Assembly (NCBI RefSeq): GCF_021401085.1
Contig: NZ_JACBFP010000010.1
Location: 1 to 64,000, forward strand
DNA from: Chryseobacterium sp. R2A-55
Lineage (GTDB): Bacteria; Bacteroidota; Bacteroidia; Flavobacteriales; Weeksellaceae
Length of the DNA stretch: 64,000 bases
Direction: 5' to 3'
Below, one piece after another: positions 53,262-62,394 of the stretch. Numbering within the stretch: the first letter of the stretch is position 1; each line of letters begins with the position of its first letter. Position numbers and translations under genes: made by a program. Under the pieces are notes generated by a model. It had not been told where the DNA came from, did no database searches, and worked only from the letters and a program-made list of their open reading frames with translations.

Positions 53262-53861
53262 ATGGAAACGAATCTGAATATCACCAATTATCTTTCGGAA
53301 GTTTTGGAAATCCCCAAAGAAGCAATCTCTAATTGCAGCAATCATTTCAGTGCAAAAAAAGCAGCAAAAAATGAACTTTTGCTTCGCGAAGGTGAAGTGT
53401 GTAATCAAACCTTCTTCGTGGAAAAAGGATTACTCAGAATGTATTCCATAGACAGAAACGGAAAAGAGCATATCATTCAGTTTGCGCCCGAAAACTGGCT
53501 GATTTCTGACCGAAGTTCCCTTTACTTCCATGAAAAGTCGAAATATTTTATTGAAGCGGTGGAAGAATCAGAAGTCCTTTTGCTGAAAAGCGATTTCTTC
53601 ACGATCATCAACCAGAATTTTCCGCATACTGCTGAAAATAATGATTTGTTGTTGCAAAAACACATCCGGAACCTGCAAAATAGAGTGAATTCGTTGTTGG
53701 GAGATACTGCTGAAGAACGCTACATGGATTTCATCAAAATGTATCCAGATATTCTTCTGCGCGTTCCTCAATGGATGGTGGCATCGTATCTTGGGATTAC
53801 CCCCGAAAGTTTGAGCCGCGTCAGAAAAGAACTTGCCCGGAAGAATTTTCGAACTTCATAA
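53262..53861 (+). CDS. Crp/Fnr-family transcriptional regulator
   Basis: This 199-residue protein has a cyclic-nucleotide-binding-type beta-barrel (about 25-130; LREGEVCNQTFFVEKGLLRM) and a degenerate winged-helix end (VASYLGITPESLSRVRKEL). Residues that contact cAMP in classic Crp are not obvious, as is common in this phylum. It is likely co-transcribed with ytxJ and may control a stress response. The terminator downstream is shared with rpoD. Confidence 0.85.
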   Translation: METNLNITNYLSEVLEIPKEAISNCSNHFSAKKAAKNELLLREGEVCNQTFFVEKGLLRMYSIDRNGKEHIIQFAPENWLISDRSSLYFHEKSKYFIEAVEESEVLLLKSDFFTIINQNFPHTAENNDLLLQKHIRNLQNRVNSLLGDTAEERYMDFIKMYPDILLRVPQWMVASYLGITPESLSRVRKELARKNFRTS

Positions 53862-53867
53862 ATGAGC

Positions 53868-53900
53868 AAAAAAAATCCCTCGCTTTCGGAGAGGGATTTA
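53868..53900. terminator. Bidirectional terminator between the Crp-family gene and rpoD
   Basis: The 9-bp arms aaatccctc/gagggattt are flanked by A and T runs between two converging genes. Confidence 0.85.
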
Positions 53901-53910
53901 AAATGAGGAA

Positions 53911-54777
53911 TTATTTTCCGAGGTAAGATTTCAAAATCTTGCTTCTCGTATTGTGTTTCAATCTCTTGATCGCTTTTTCCTTGATTTGTCGCACTCTTTC
54001 TCTGGTCAGGTCAAATGTTTCGCCAATTTCTTCCAAAGTCATCGGGTGTTTTCCATTAAGCCCGAAATAGAGTCGAACCAAATCCGCTTCTCTCGGGGTC
54101 AAGGTCTGCAATGCTCTTTCGATTTCAATCTGAAGCGATTCCAACATCAAATCCTTATCCGGACTTGGCGATTCGCCAGAACGCAAAACATCATACAAAT
54201 TGGAATCTTCACCTTCCACCAAAGGAGCATCCATTGATAGGTGACGACCAGAATTTTTCATGGATTCCTTAATGTCGTCTTCACTCATATCAAGAACTTC
54301 CGCCAATTCTTCCGGAGAAGGTGGTCTTTCATTTTCCTGCTCCAAATGTGCGTATGCTTTGTTGATTTTATTGATGGATCCAATCTTGTTCAAAGGCAAT
54401 CTCACGATTCTGGATTGTTCCGCCAAAGCCTGCAAAATCGATTGGCGAATCCACCAAACCGCATAGGAAATGAATTTAAAACCTCTGGTTTCGTCATATC
54501 TTTTCGCGGCTTTCATCAAGCCGAGATTTCCTTCATTAATCAAATCGGGGAGTGATAAACCCTGATTCTGGTATTGTTTAGAAACAGAAACCACGAAACG
54601 CAGATTCGCCTTGATCAGTTTTTCGAGTGCAACTCTATCACCGGCACGGATTTTTTGTGCGAGTTCTACCTCTTCATCAGCAGTAATCAGATCCACTTTC
54701 CCGATTTCCTGCAAATACTTGTCAAGCGACGCGGTTTCTCTGTTGGTAACCTGTTTTGTAATTTTTAATTGTCTCAT
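53911..54777 (-). CDS. rpoD: Primary RNA polymerase sigma factor RpoD
   Basis: This 288-residue sigma factor is short, as is typical of Bacteroidota: region 1.1 is absent. Regions 1.2-2 ([52 protein letters not shown]), 3 and 4 ([19 protein letters not shown]) are intact. It should direct transcription from TTTG/TAnnTTTG promoters such as those noted in this window. It is a single gene. Confidence 0.96.
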   Translation of the reverse strand: MRQLKITKQVTNRETASLDKYLQEIGKVDLITADEEVELAQKIRAGDRVALEKLIKANLRFVVSVSKQYQNQGLSLPDLINEGNLGLMKAAKRYDETRGFKFISYAVWWIRQSILQALAEQSRIVRLPLNKIGSINKINKAYAHLEQENERPPSPEELAEVLDMSEDDIKESMKNSGRHLSMDAPLVEGEDSNLYDVLRSGESPSPDKDLMLESLQIEIERALQTLTPREADLVRLYFGLNGKHPMTLEEIGETFDLTRERVRQIKEKAIKRLKHNTRSKILKSYLGK

Positions 54778-54898
54778 TGAATAGATAACAACCCATTTTT
54801 TAAGGCTGCAATTATATATACGATAGGAATCCCAAAAAGGTTACAATATTTTGAAAATAAAGCAAAATAGTTTTCTTTGGGCGACTATTTCCGTCTTC

Positions 54899-54965
54899 CG
54901 TTCCCGCTTTTTTTCTTCCTACGCTATGCTCCTCTCCAAGAAAAAAGAGCTCCACTCAAGCCGGG
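54899..54965. repeat. Intergenic element similar to 29840-29935
   Basis: ttcccgcttttttt … aagaaaaaagagctccactcaa shares order and short words with the element at 29840-29935. The rest of the intergenic region 54778-55030 holds no gene that I can see. Confidence 0.35.
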
Positions 54966-55030
54966 TCGCGGTCTCTGCCACGCTGAAAAAGGGTCACTTG
55001 TTCGTCGGATTCCGCCACCATTGAAGGGCA

Positions 55031-55066
55031 AAAAAAAACTCATCCCGAATTTTCGGAATGAGTTTT
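55031..55066 (-). terminator. Terminator after the T9SS cargo gene
   Basis: actcat…atgagt arms with ccgaa/ttcgg pairing and a T run on the minus strand lie 20 bases past the stop. Confidence 0.8.
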
Positions 55067-55085
55067 TCTGGGTCTGGAGTATCAA

Positions 55086-56540
55086 TTATTTAATAATCAA
55101 TTTGTTGGAAGACTTTTTGCCTTCAGACTGATAAACCAAAACATAAGTCCCGGGATTTGCTTTCACAGAAACTGTATTTTTTCCCTTGTTGACCAAGCCT
55201 GAGAAAATCATTCTTCCGGCCATATCCGAAATAATGATATTCCCTGATTTTTCTGCATCAAAAGTAAATGTTCCATTACTTGGATTTGGGTAAAGGGTGT
55301 TTTTTACGATAGCATTTTCAACGGTTGCCAAAGGTTGTGCACACAGATAAGACGAAAAATCCACCAATCCCAAAGACGCATTATCATTCTGGTGAAAAAT
55401 CACTTCTTCCACCATCGCATCATCAGAAAACTCGTCTTCTCTCCAGCAGTTATTCTTTGCGCTTACTGCATTGGGAGTATTGTTATAGAGCGCATAAATC
55501 TGGCCGCCGTTTCCATTGTTCTTGAATACGTTTTGACCAACACTTCCCAAAGTTCCGCCGCCAAGATCTGCAGTAGTGGTACTTACCAAGGTAATTCCCC
55601 ACAAACTTCCTCTGATCTGGTTTTTCTCAATTTTGAAGGATCCGTTTCCGTAGAGGTTGATTCCGCTTCCACCATTTGCAGGAACTGTTTCTACATTATT
55701 ATTGGTCAAAATATTATTTGAAATCGTTCCGGAACAATTGTTTCCGGTGATGGTGATTCCGTAGCGGTTGTCGGTCACTGTATTTCCATCAATCAAAACC
55801 GTATTGGTTACTCCCAAAAGTGAAGAAACTGAAATTCCGCCCACTTTGTCATTAAGTCTGTCTCCGTTAATGGTATTATTCAAAATCTTGGTAGTTCCAC
55901 CGGTTCCGCTTGCTCCCATATTGATTTGCGGGCGGTTCGAGTTGAGTTTGGTGTTTTTGGAAAGGAAGTTATTCGTGAATTCCAGCGCAACTGAAGAGTT
56001 CGCTCCGGAAGCAACTGCCGGTAAATCATTTTCAATAAACTGCGAATTTTTTACTACCGGATTTCCTGTAGAGAAATTTACGGCGGCTCCGGTTGACTGT
56101 CCGGCTTTGTTATACCTCACGATGCAGTTATCCATCATAAAATTTCCGGTAAGTGCCTGAATTCCACCACCATATTCAATCGTGGTGTTTTTGAAGGTGA
56201 CATTTGCCGTGGATTCCAAACGCATGCCTTTCCACACGTTGGCCGGATCGGTTGCGGTTATTTTAAAATTAGTGGCAGTAGTATTATAGGTTCCAGCAAT
56301 GGTAAGCAGAATTCCCGGATTGATTTTCAAGGTGGTATTTTCATCCATATTCAGGATGTCTCCTGCAGAAATAATCACATTCGCAGTCATGGTGTAATCG
56401 GTTCCATTATTTACTACAACTGCAGGTGCTGCCGCCGAAAGCGAAGCCAGATTATAGGTGATACCAGTACCGGGTGAGGTAAACTGGGAAAAAATCCATG
56501 TTGAAATTAAGGATAAAAGAAATAAAGAAAGTTTTTTCAT
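55086..56540 (-). CDS. T9SS-secreted right-handed beta-helix protein
   Basis: This 484-residue protein has a signal peptide (to about residue 18). A parallel beta-helix follows at about 60-390, with repeated N-rich turns such as GISVSSLLGVTNTVLIDGN and NRYGITITGNNCSGTISNN. A type A T9SS sorting domain closes it (YPNPSNGTFTF … SSNKLIIK). It should pass the outer membrane through the type IX system and stay on the surface or be released. The substrate, perhaps a polysaccharide, is unknown. A TATCTTTG element lies at 56558-56565. Confidence 0.93.
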   Translation of the reverse strand: MKKLSLFLLSLISTWIFSQFTSPGTGITYNLASLSAAAPAVVVNNGTDYTMTANVIISAGDILNMDENTTLKINPGILLTIAGTYNTTATNFKITATDPANVWKGMRLESTANVTFKNTTIEYGGGIQALTGNFMMDNCIVRYNKAGQSTGAAVNFSTGNPVVKNSQFIENDLPAVASGANSSVALEFTNNFLSKNTKLNSNRPQINMGASGTGGTTKILNNTINGDRLNDKVGGISVSSLLGVTNTVLIDGNTVTDNRYGITITGNNCSGTISNNILTNNNVETVPANGGSGINLYGNGSFKIEKNQIRGSLWGITLVSTTTADLGGGTLGSVGQNVFKNNGNGGQIYALYNNTPNAVSAKNNCWREDEFSDDAMVEEVIFHQNDNASLGLVDFSSYLCAQPLATVENAIVKNTLYPNPSNGTFTFDAEKSGNIIISDMAGRMIFSGLVNKGKNTVSVKANPGTYVLVYQSEGKKSSNKLIIK

Positions 56541-56557
56541 TGCTTAAAATTTTTGTC

Positions 56558-56565
56558 AAAGATAA
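56558..56565 (-). promoter_or_regulatory. -7 element for the T9SS cargo gene
   Basis: The minus strand reads TATCTTTG, 17 bases before the start codon. Confidence 0.6.
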
Positions 56566-56646
56566 AATTATTATGTTAATAAAAAAACCCGTCAGATACT
56601 AAGAATTTCAGTTGCAATTGATTATTTTTGAGCAAAATCAAGCAAA

Positions 56647-57510
56647 ATGAAGTTTTCACCGATCATTGTCGGAACCATGAGGTGGGGAATTTGGGGCGCA
56701 AATCTTTCCGGAAGAGAAGTCCAACGTTTAATTGAAACATCGTTATATTTAGGACTTTCCACATTTGACCATGCCGATATTTACGGAAATTATACCACAG
56801 AAAAACTTTTTGGCGATGCATTTTCCGAAATGAAAATCAATAGGGAAGAAGTGCAGCTGATTTCCAAGTGTGGAATTGAAATGCCATGTGAAAATCGAGA
56901 TTTCAAAGTGAAGTCGTACAACTATTCAAAGGAACATATCTTAAGTTCGGTGGATAAAAGCCTGGAAAACTTAAGAACCGATTATCTTGATCTGCTTTTG
57001 ATTCATCGGCCATCACCATTGATGAATCCGGAGGAAATTGCTGAGGCATTCGGTATTCTAAGAGAAAGACATAAAGTCAGACATTTCGGCGTCTCTAATT
57101 TTTCTGCTTCTCAGTTTGATTTGATTGATGACGCTTTCCCTTTAGTCACCAATCAAATCGAAATCTCCATCAATCATACCGATGCTTTTTACGACGGTAC
57201 TTTAGACCAAATGATGCTCAGAAAGCTTCAACCAATGGCATGGTCCGTCATGGGAAATTTTTTCACCGAAAATTCTGTTCAAAATTTTAGAATCAGGAAA
57301 GTGTTGGATGAACTTTGCCCAAAATATGGTGCAGAAGAAAGCCATATTCTTTTAGCGTTCATTTTGAAACATCCGGCAAGAATTCTCCCAATCATTGGTA
57401 CCTCGAAATCAGAAAACATCCGTAAATTCAGGGATTTTTTGAGCCTAAATCTGGAAAGAGAGGACTGGTTCAGACTTTTGGAAGCCTCTGTGGGAAAGGA
57501 AGTTAAATAA
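56647..57510 (+). CDS. Aldo/keto reductase
   Basis: This 287-residue TIM-barrel oxidoreductase has the catalytic Asp and Tyr in HADIYG, Lys in ISKCGI and His in LLIHRP. The NADPH-binding ends PIIGTSKSENI and LLAFILKHP are also seen. It resembles the YdhF branch. It reduces carbonyl compounds with NADPH; the physiological substrate is open. It is a single gene, divergent from the T9SS cargo gene. Confidence 0.9.
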   Translation: MKFSPIIVGTMRWGIWGANLSGREVQRLIETSLYLGLSTFDHADIYGNYTTEKLFGDAFSEMKINREEVQLISKCGIEMPCENRDFKVKSYNYSKEHILSSVDKSLENLRTDYLDLLLIHRPSPLMNPEEIAEAFGILRERHKVRHFGVSNFSASQFDLIDDAFPLVTNQIEISINHTDAFYDGTLDQMMLRKLQPMAWSVMGNFFTENSVQNFRIRKVLDELCPKYGAEESHILLAFILKHPARILPIIGTSKSENIRKFRDFLSLNLEREDWFRLLEASVGKEVK

Positions 57511-57649
57511 TCTTGTGACGAAAAAAGTTGCATTTCTAATTAATAGTTGTATCTTGCACCCGTTTTTATATCCGAAATCAATATTTGTTCATCCATTGTT
57601 GAGTTTCATTTATAATTTCAGCATGTATTAATTTTTAATTATTTTTATG

Positions 57650-58009
57650 ATGAACATTTTTGTTTCAAACATCAACTATGCAACCAAAGAAGAGACGTTG
57701 CATGATTTATTTTCAGAATTTGGCGAAGTAACTTCTGCCAAAATCATTACCGACAGAGAAACTGGAAGATCCAGAGGATTTGGATTCGTGGAAATGGCTG
57801 ACGAGGAAGGAAAAGCTTCCATCGAGGCATTGAACGGGAAAGAATTGGACGGCAAAGAACTTAACGTTTCCGAGGCTAAACCAAAAGAACAGAAACCAAG
57901 AAGAAGTTTCGACAACAACCGTAGCGGAGGTTACGGTGGCGGAAACCGAGGTGGAGGTTACGGAGGTGGAAGCAGAGGCGGTTACGACCGAGGAGGTTCC
58001 AACTGGTAA
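57650..58009 (+). CDS. RRM-type RNA-binding protein with Gly-rich tail
   Basis: This 119-residue protein starts at the second of two ATG codons. RRM residues are plain: RNP2 NIFVSNINYATKE and RNP1 RGFGFVEM. The last third is GG/RGG-rich (GGYGGGNRGGGYGG). It probably binds single-stranded RNA as a chaperone, and in other bacteria such proteins rise in the cold. The 140-base leader is AT-rich. A strong terminator follows. Confidence 0.93.
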   Translation: MNIFVSNINYATKEETLHDLFSEFGEVTSAKIITDRETGRSRGFGFVEMADEEGKASIEALNGKELDGKELNVSEAKPKEQKPRRSFDNNRSGGYGGGNRGGGYGGGSRGGYDRGGSNW

Positions 58010-58028
58010 CATTTTCAGAAAAATATGG

Positions 58029-58053
58029 AAGCGGCTTTTGAGCCGCTTTTTTT
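58029..58053 (+). terminator. Terminator after the RRM gene
   Basis: The 8-bp stem aagcggct/agccgctt closes a TTTG loop and is followed by T residues, 20 bases past the stop. Confidence 0.9.
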
Positions 58054-58131
58054 GTGGAAATTTTCTTCACCAGAATGCCGAATCGCATACTTCAGATTCT
58101 GGGAAAATAAAATATCAAAAGATGGACTTTT

Positions 58132-59910
58132 CTATTTTTGTCTGATCAAAATATATGCTTCATTATAGAATATCTGCTCCTTTTGGTATTTTTCGCGGAT
58201 GAGATTATCGAAAACCATCTTCAAATGGTAGTTTCCGAGGTCGCTTTCGAAAGATATCTCCGGAACAGTAATTTGCCCGGATTGATTTTTATACTGATTT
58301 AAATATTGAAGGATCAAAGGTGATACATCCCAATATTCTCTCCCGTTTAAAGTGACAGCTAATATTTTTCCGGTATTTTCCTGCCGGGAAACCGTAAAAA
58401 TATCACCATTAAATCTCAAATCTCCCATCTTGTACTTTGCGGCAGAAGCAACGTATTCGTAACCGGCGATGGAATGGAACTTATTTTCTGAAACGATTTC
58501 TAATCGGTTTTCCTGATGGGACTTCTCCGTGGTTTGTATCTGGGTAAAATGGTTCTGGATCATGTTGTGGATTTCCCAATAATCCCTTTTGCTGATTGAT
58601 TTTGCTAAAATTTTCTGGTCATCAGAATTCAAAAATGTAAACAAAAATTCCTGTTCGTTTCTCTTGGCCAAAAAGTTGAATTTGCTGGAGATCTCGTCTG
58701 CAGCCAAATCCGAAACTTTCTTATTAAAATTGATTTTTCCATCTTCCAATAAATTATTTTGGGTCAAGATATTTTTCAGTTCCGTTTTCTGGCTTCCCTT
58801 CGCCACTGAAAAGGTGTTGAGATAAGGCATCATTAATGAGAAAACTCCGAAAGCAAACAAACTGACTGGAATAAATTTAATGGTAGTTTTTCTGAAAAAA
58901 ACAAAATACAGCACCACAAAAGTCAACCATATCGCGAGAATTAAAACAAAATATCTCGGTTCGGTGTAGCCATATGCCAAGATTCTGGTGAAAATTGCCG
59001 TGAATAAAAGAACGATGAGCGGAATTAAGGTGTAAAAGAAGATCCTCGGGAAAACCTTTACCCAAGATTTTTCTGAATCCTGTTTCAAAGGATAAACGAG
59101 AAGAAAAGCCAAAATTCCCACTATGGAATACGCCAAAACCAGATAGGAAACCCAGCCTCTCGGAAGTTCCCAATGGATAAGAATTTTTGCGGAATAGAAA
59201 TACAGGATTACCGAATAGATAATCAACAGCGGGATCAAAATATACTGTGTAAAAAACTTCAGGATAATCGGGTAACGATCTACTCGCTCAAGAAACTTCA
59301 AGCCTTTTTCATTAAATAGAAGGAATATGAAGCAACTGCCGAAAATACCCAGAAACTGAAAAGTCTGGAAATAATATTTCCCTTTAAAATTAAAGTCGAA
59401 AAGTTGATCAACCGCCAAAATTGCCAAGAGAACTCCGCCTGTTAAAACTCCCGTGAAAACAGCAGTCAGAAAAGTGTTGATGAATAAACTCTTATTATAC
59501 TGCCAAAAATTAAGTTCGCGTTTTTGTCCGAAAAATGGAATAAACGATACCAAAAGGTGCGACAGAATAAAAGTCGGAATCAGCAGAAATGCATCAACTT
59601 CGGTGAAATCCTTCTCGGAATCAGGGAGCAATAGATAAAGGAAAACCAACAAAACAACAGCGAAAAACTCCATAATCAAACCCATTCCAATCCTTTGCGA
59701 AAGCATATTCAGCGCAAACATCAATGAAATCCCCAAACAGCAAACCAGGGCGAATTTCACGAAAATAAAATTGGTAGCAACTGCATCGAAGTTCTTTTCG
59801 GCAAAGCAAATTAAAGAAACTGCCGCCAAAAAGGCCATCAGCAGAACCATGGGATATTTCCGGATCACGTTGCCGGATATTCCGAAGATTTGTTGGATTT
59901 TATGAAGCAT
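58132..59910 (-). CDS. DUF4153 membrane protein
   Basis: This 592-residue protein has about 12 hydrophobic helices in the first 390 residues, then a soluble C-terminal part (about 400-592) with charged and beta-type segments. The helical part matches the DUF4153 pattern (FILSHLLVSFIPFFGQKRELNFWQYNK). Its role is unknown. It is next to the BlaI-like repressor gene, separated by a 100-base gap. Confidence 0.85.
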   Translation of the reverse strand: MLHKIQQIFGISGNVIRKYPMVLLMAFLAAVSLICFAEKNFDAVATNFIFVKFALVCCLGISLMFALNMLSQRIGMGLIMEFFAVVLLVFLYLLLPDSEKDFTEVDAFLLIPTFILSHLLVSFIPFFGQKRELNFWQYNKSLFINTFLTAVFTGVLTGGVLLAILAVDQLFDFNFKGKYYFQTFQFLGIFGSCFIFLLFNEKGLKFLERVDRYPIILKFFTQYILIPLLIIYSVILYFYSAKILIHWELPRGWVSYLVLAYSIVGILAFLLVYPLKQDSEKSWVKVFPRIFFYTLIPLIVLLFTAIFTRILAYGYTEPRYFVLILAIWLTFVVLYFVFFRKTTIKFIPVSLFAFGVFSLMMPYLNTFSVAKGSQKTELKNILTQNNLLEDGKINFNKKVSDLAADEISSKFNFLAKRNEQEFLFTFLNSDDQKILAKSISKRDYWEIHNMIQNHFTQIQTTEKSHQENRLEIVSENKFHSIAGYEYVASAAKYKMGDLRFNGDIFTVSRQENTGKILAVTLNGREYWDVSPLILQYLNQYKNQSGQITVPEISFESDLGNYHLKMVFDNLIREKYQKEQIFYNEAYILIRQK

Positions 59911-60009
59911 AAATGTTGAATTCTTTTTGTGGGCAACTATATTTGGAATCGACGTAGATATAAGGGAAAAATAGCCATAAGCGAAATGATCAGGTACTTT
60001 TCTCGAATC

Positions 60010-60483
60010 CTATTTTTTCTTTTTCTTTTTTGTCTTCTTTTTCTTTTTTTCCGCCTTCAGTTCCTCTACAAACTCGGATATTGCGTCGCTTGTCACTACT
60101 TCAGGAGCTTCCTTCACCGGAACCACTGTGGCCTTAATTTCAAAATGCTGGTTAAAGTCCGATGGCTTTAGGTGTTTTTCATCGAGCATCATTTTCAGGA
60201 GTTCATTTGCGGAACCTGCAAAATAATGGTCAAGAAAGTTCCTCAGCTGAAATTTTTTATAATCATCAAAAGGGACGGCAACGGTGTATCTAAAAATCCG
60301 ACCTTCTTTTTCGGTGGTCAAAAATTCTTTTTCCACCAAGATTTTTAGAAATGTGGAAATCGTGTTTTGGTGCGGTTTCGGTTCCGGATAATGCTCTATG
60401 ATTTCCCGTAGATAGCCGGAATTCAGTTTCCAGAAGATGTTCATCAGTTGTTCTTCGGAAGGAGTGAGGTGGTTTATTTTCAT
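60010..60483 (-). CDS. BlaI/MecI-family repressor with poly-lysine tail
   Basis: This 157-residue winged-helix protein has the BlaI core at about 5-120 (LTPSEEQLMNIFWKLNSGYLREI … TISTFLKILVEKEFLTTEKEGRIFRY), which binds DNA as a dimer and is usually inactivated by a BlaR1-type peptidase. No BlaR1/M56 gene is adjacent, so its sensor is elsewhere or absent. The last 18 residues contain 11 lysines (KKKKKTKKKKKK), an odd extension, encoded by mixed AAA and AAG codons. It may be co-transcribed with the PAP2 gene, which starts upstream. Confidence 0.85.
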   Translation of the reverse strand: MKINHLTPSEEQLMNIFWKLNSGYLREIIEHYPEPKPHQNTISTFLKILVEKEFLTTEKEGRIFRYTVAVPFDDYKKFQLRNFLDHYFAGSANELLKMMLDEKHLKPSDFNQHFEIKATVVPVKEAPEVVTSDAISEFVEELKAEKKKKKTKKKKKK

Positions 60484-60513
60484 AAAAGATTGCGTATTAC
60501 TGATTACTCAACG

Positions 60514-61116
60514 CTAATTGCTGATCATTATATTGGCATAAAGGTAAATAAAAGAAACGGAAAGAGCGATTATCGCTCCAGAAATCACTTCTTTGACGGT
60601 ATGCCTTTTCAAAATTATCCTGGTGTAACCTACAAGAATTGCGATTCCGAACCACAGGATTCCCAACTTTATATTTAATGCAAAAAATAATGCCGCCACA
60701 TAAACATTGAAAGCAGTGTGCATCGAACTTTTAATAAAATAATTGCTGAGCTGCATCAGTAAGAGCAAAACCATTAGAAAGCTGACTACCAAATCGATTC
60801 GATCAAACCTAAAGTATTCATAAACCAAATAAACGGCAATCGCTGCAGCAATAAAAGAATACAGGCTTTTCCGCTGATTTCTGTTTGAAACATCCATATT
60901 CGAATAATTCCCCCGCTTCACGTTCCAGAAAATCCAAACTGTAATCGGCAAAATCATGATCAAAATAATAGGAAGGAACTTCTGCAACGCTTCCTGCGCA
61001 CTCATCCGCACAGAGCTGAAATAAGCCAGATAAAGAACCAGCGAGGTCATTGGATTAAAAAAATTCGAGAAGAATTTGGAAAAAGCGATCACCGTCCGAT
61101 TGTTTCTTTTCAGCAT
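60514..61116 (-). CDS. PAP2-family membrane phosphatase
   Basis: This 200-residue protein has six hydrophobic helices. The PAP2 pattern is partly kept: the SMHTAFNVYVAALFFA segment with the active-site His, and GYTRIILKRHTVKEVISG for the last motif. The first motif (KxxxxxxRP) is weak. Such proteins remove phosphate from lipids or undecaprenyl pyrophosphate at the inner membrane; the substrate is undetermined. It ends 30 bases before the BlaI-like gene. Confidence 0.75.
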   Translation of the reverse strand: MLKRNNRTVIAFSKFFSNFFNPMTSLVLYLAYFSSVRMSAQEALQKFLPIILIMILPITVWIFWNVKRGNYSNMDVSNRNQRKSLYSFIAAAIAVYLVYEYFRFDRIDLVVSFLMVLLLLMQLSNYFIKSSMHTAFNVYVAALFFALNIKLGILWFGIAILVGYTRIILKRHTVKEVISGAIIALSVSFIYLYANIMISN

Positions 61117-61193
61117 AAGATTATTTATCTTTCAAAAATAATGTTTTCGTAGTAATAATATGAAAAAAATCTGTTTTTCCATTATCGGAAAAC

Positions 61194-61215
61194 ACGAATA
61201 TAATTCGTATTTTTG
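61194..61215 (+). promoter_or_regulatory. Promoter and palindrome before pdhA
   Basis: TATTTTTG (61208-61215) fits the -7 consensus. The perfect inverted repeat ACGAAT-ATA-ATTCGT (61194-61208) abuts it, so a regulator could bind here. Confidence 0.5.
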
Positions 61216-61234
61216 CATCATATTTTCAATAAGC

Positions 61235-62236
61235 ATGAAAGAATTTTCAAAAGAAGTGTACCTTAAGTGGTATGAAGAAATGACGATGTGGAGAAGGTTT
61301 GAAGACAAATGCCGTTCTCTTTACCTAAAACAAAAAATCAGAGGATTTTTACATTTATACAACGGTCAGGAAGCGATTCCCGCAGGTTTCGTCCATGCAA
61401 TGGATATGACCAAGGATAGCATGATCACTGCTTACCGGTGCCACATCCATCCAATGGCGATGGGAGTGGACCCGAAAAGAATCCTCGCTGAACTTTGTGG
61501 AAAAGCTACTGGGACCTCCGGCGGAATGGGTGGTTCTATGCACATTTTCAGCAAGGAAAAAAGATTTTATGGTGGTCACGGAATCGTGGGTGGCCAAATT
61601 CCTTTGGGAGCTGGGATCGCGTTTGCAGACAAATATTTCGAAACAGGCGGCGTGAACATCTGCTTCTTCGGAGATGGTGCTTCCCGTCAAGGTTCACTTC
61701 ACGAAACGTTCAACATGGCGATGAACTGGAAACTTCCGGTGGTATTCGTGGTTGAAAACAACCAGTATGCAATGGGAACTTCTGTGAAAAGGACCGCAAA
61801 CCACGAAGACATCTACAAACTAGGTTTGGGATACGAGATGCCTTGTTTACCTGTAGATGCAATGGATCCCGAAAAGGTTGCTGAAGCCGCATACGAAGCG
61901 ATTGAGAGAGCAAGAAGAGGAGACGGACCCACTTTTATTGAAGCCAGAACTTACCGATATAGAGGTCACTCCATGTCCGATGCGGAACCATACCGTACTA
62001 AAGACGAAGTTTCAGAATATAAGAAAGGAGATCCGATCGAAATCGTGAAAAGGAGGATTCTGGAAAATAACTGGGCTACTGAGGATGAGTTGAACGCAAT
62101 TGACGAGAAATCAAGAGATTTCGTGGAAGAATGTGTGGATTTCATGGAAAACTCACCATATCCGGATCCTGAAAAAGTTTACGAATATGTTTATGCACAG
62201 GAAGATTACCCATTCCTGGACAAATTGGAAAACTAA
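61235..62236 (+). CDS. pdhA: Pyruvate dehydrogenase E1 component, alpha subunit
   Basis: The start at 61235 (MKEFSKEVYLKWYEEMTMWRRFED) is better than the frame opening at 61160, since a promoter element lies between; this gives 333 residues. The thiamine-diphosphate motif is GDGASRQGSLHETFNMAMNW…VVENN, and the phosphorylation-loop-like segment YRYRGHSMSDAEPYR is present. With the beta subunit (not in view) it decarboxylates pyruvate and feeds the lipoyl domains of E2, encoded 158 bases downstream. Confidence 0.95.
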   Translation: MKEFSKEVYLKWYEEMTMWRRFEDKCRSLYLKQKIRGFLHLYNGQEAIPAGFVHAMDMTKDSMITAYRCHIHPMAMGVDPKRILAELCGKATGTSGGMGGSMHIFSKEKRFYGGHGIVGGQIPLGAGIAFADKYFETGGVNICFFGDGASRQGSLHETFNMAMNWKLPVVFVVENNQYAMGTSVKRTANHEDIYKLGLGYEMPCLPVDAMDPEKVAEAAYEAIERARRGDGPTFIEARTYRYRGHSMSDAEPYRTKDEVSEYKKGDPIEIVKRRILENNWATEDELNAIDEKSRDFVEECVDFMENSPYPDPEKVYEYVYAQEDYPFLDKLEN

Positions 62237-62394
62237 TAATTTGATAATGAGATGATTTGAAAATTTGAAAATTGTTAGATTTTCGTTTTTTCAATTAATT
62301 TCTATTTTAACTACTAATAAAGAATAAATTGAAATTTTGAAATAGCATTATTATTTTCAAATTTTCAAATTGAATAAATTTTCAAATTTAGATT

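Noticed and set aside
61160-61234. Longer E1-alpha start adding 25 residues
   Set aside because: A palindrome and a TATTTTTG promoter element lie inside this stretch, and the family start is at 61235.
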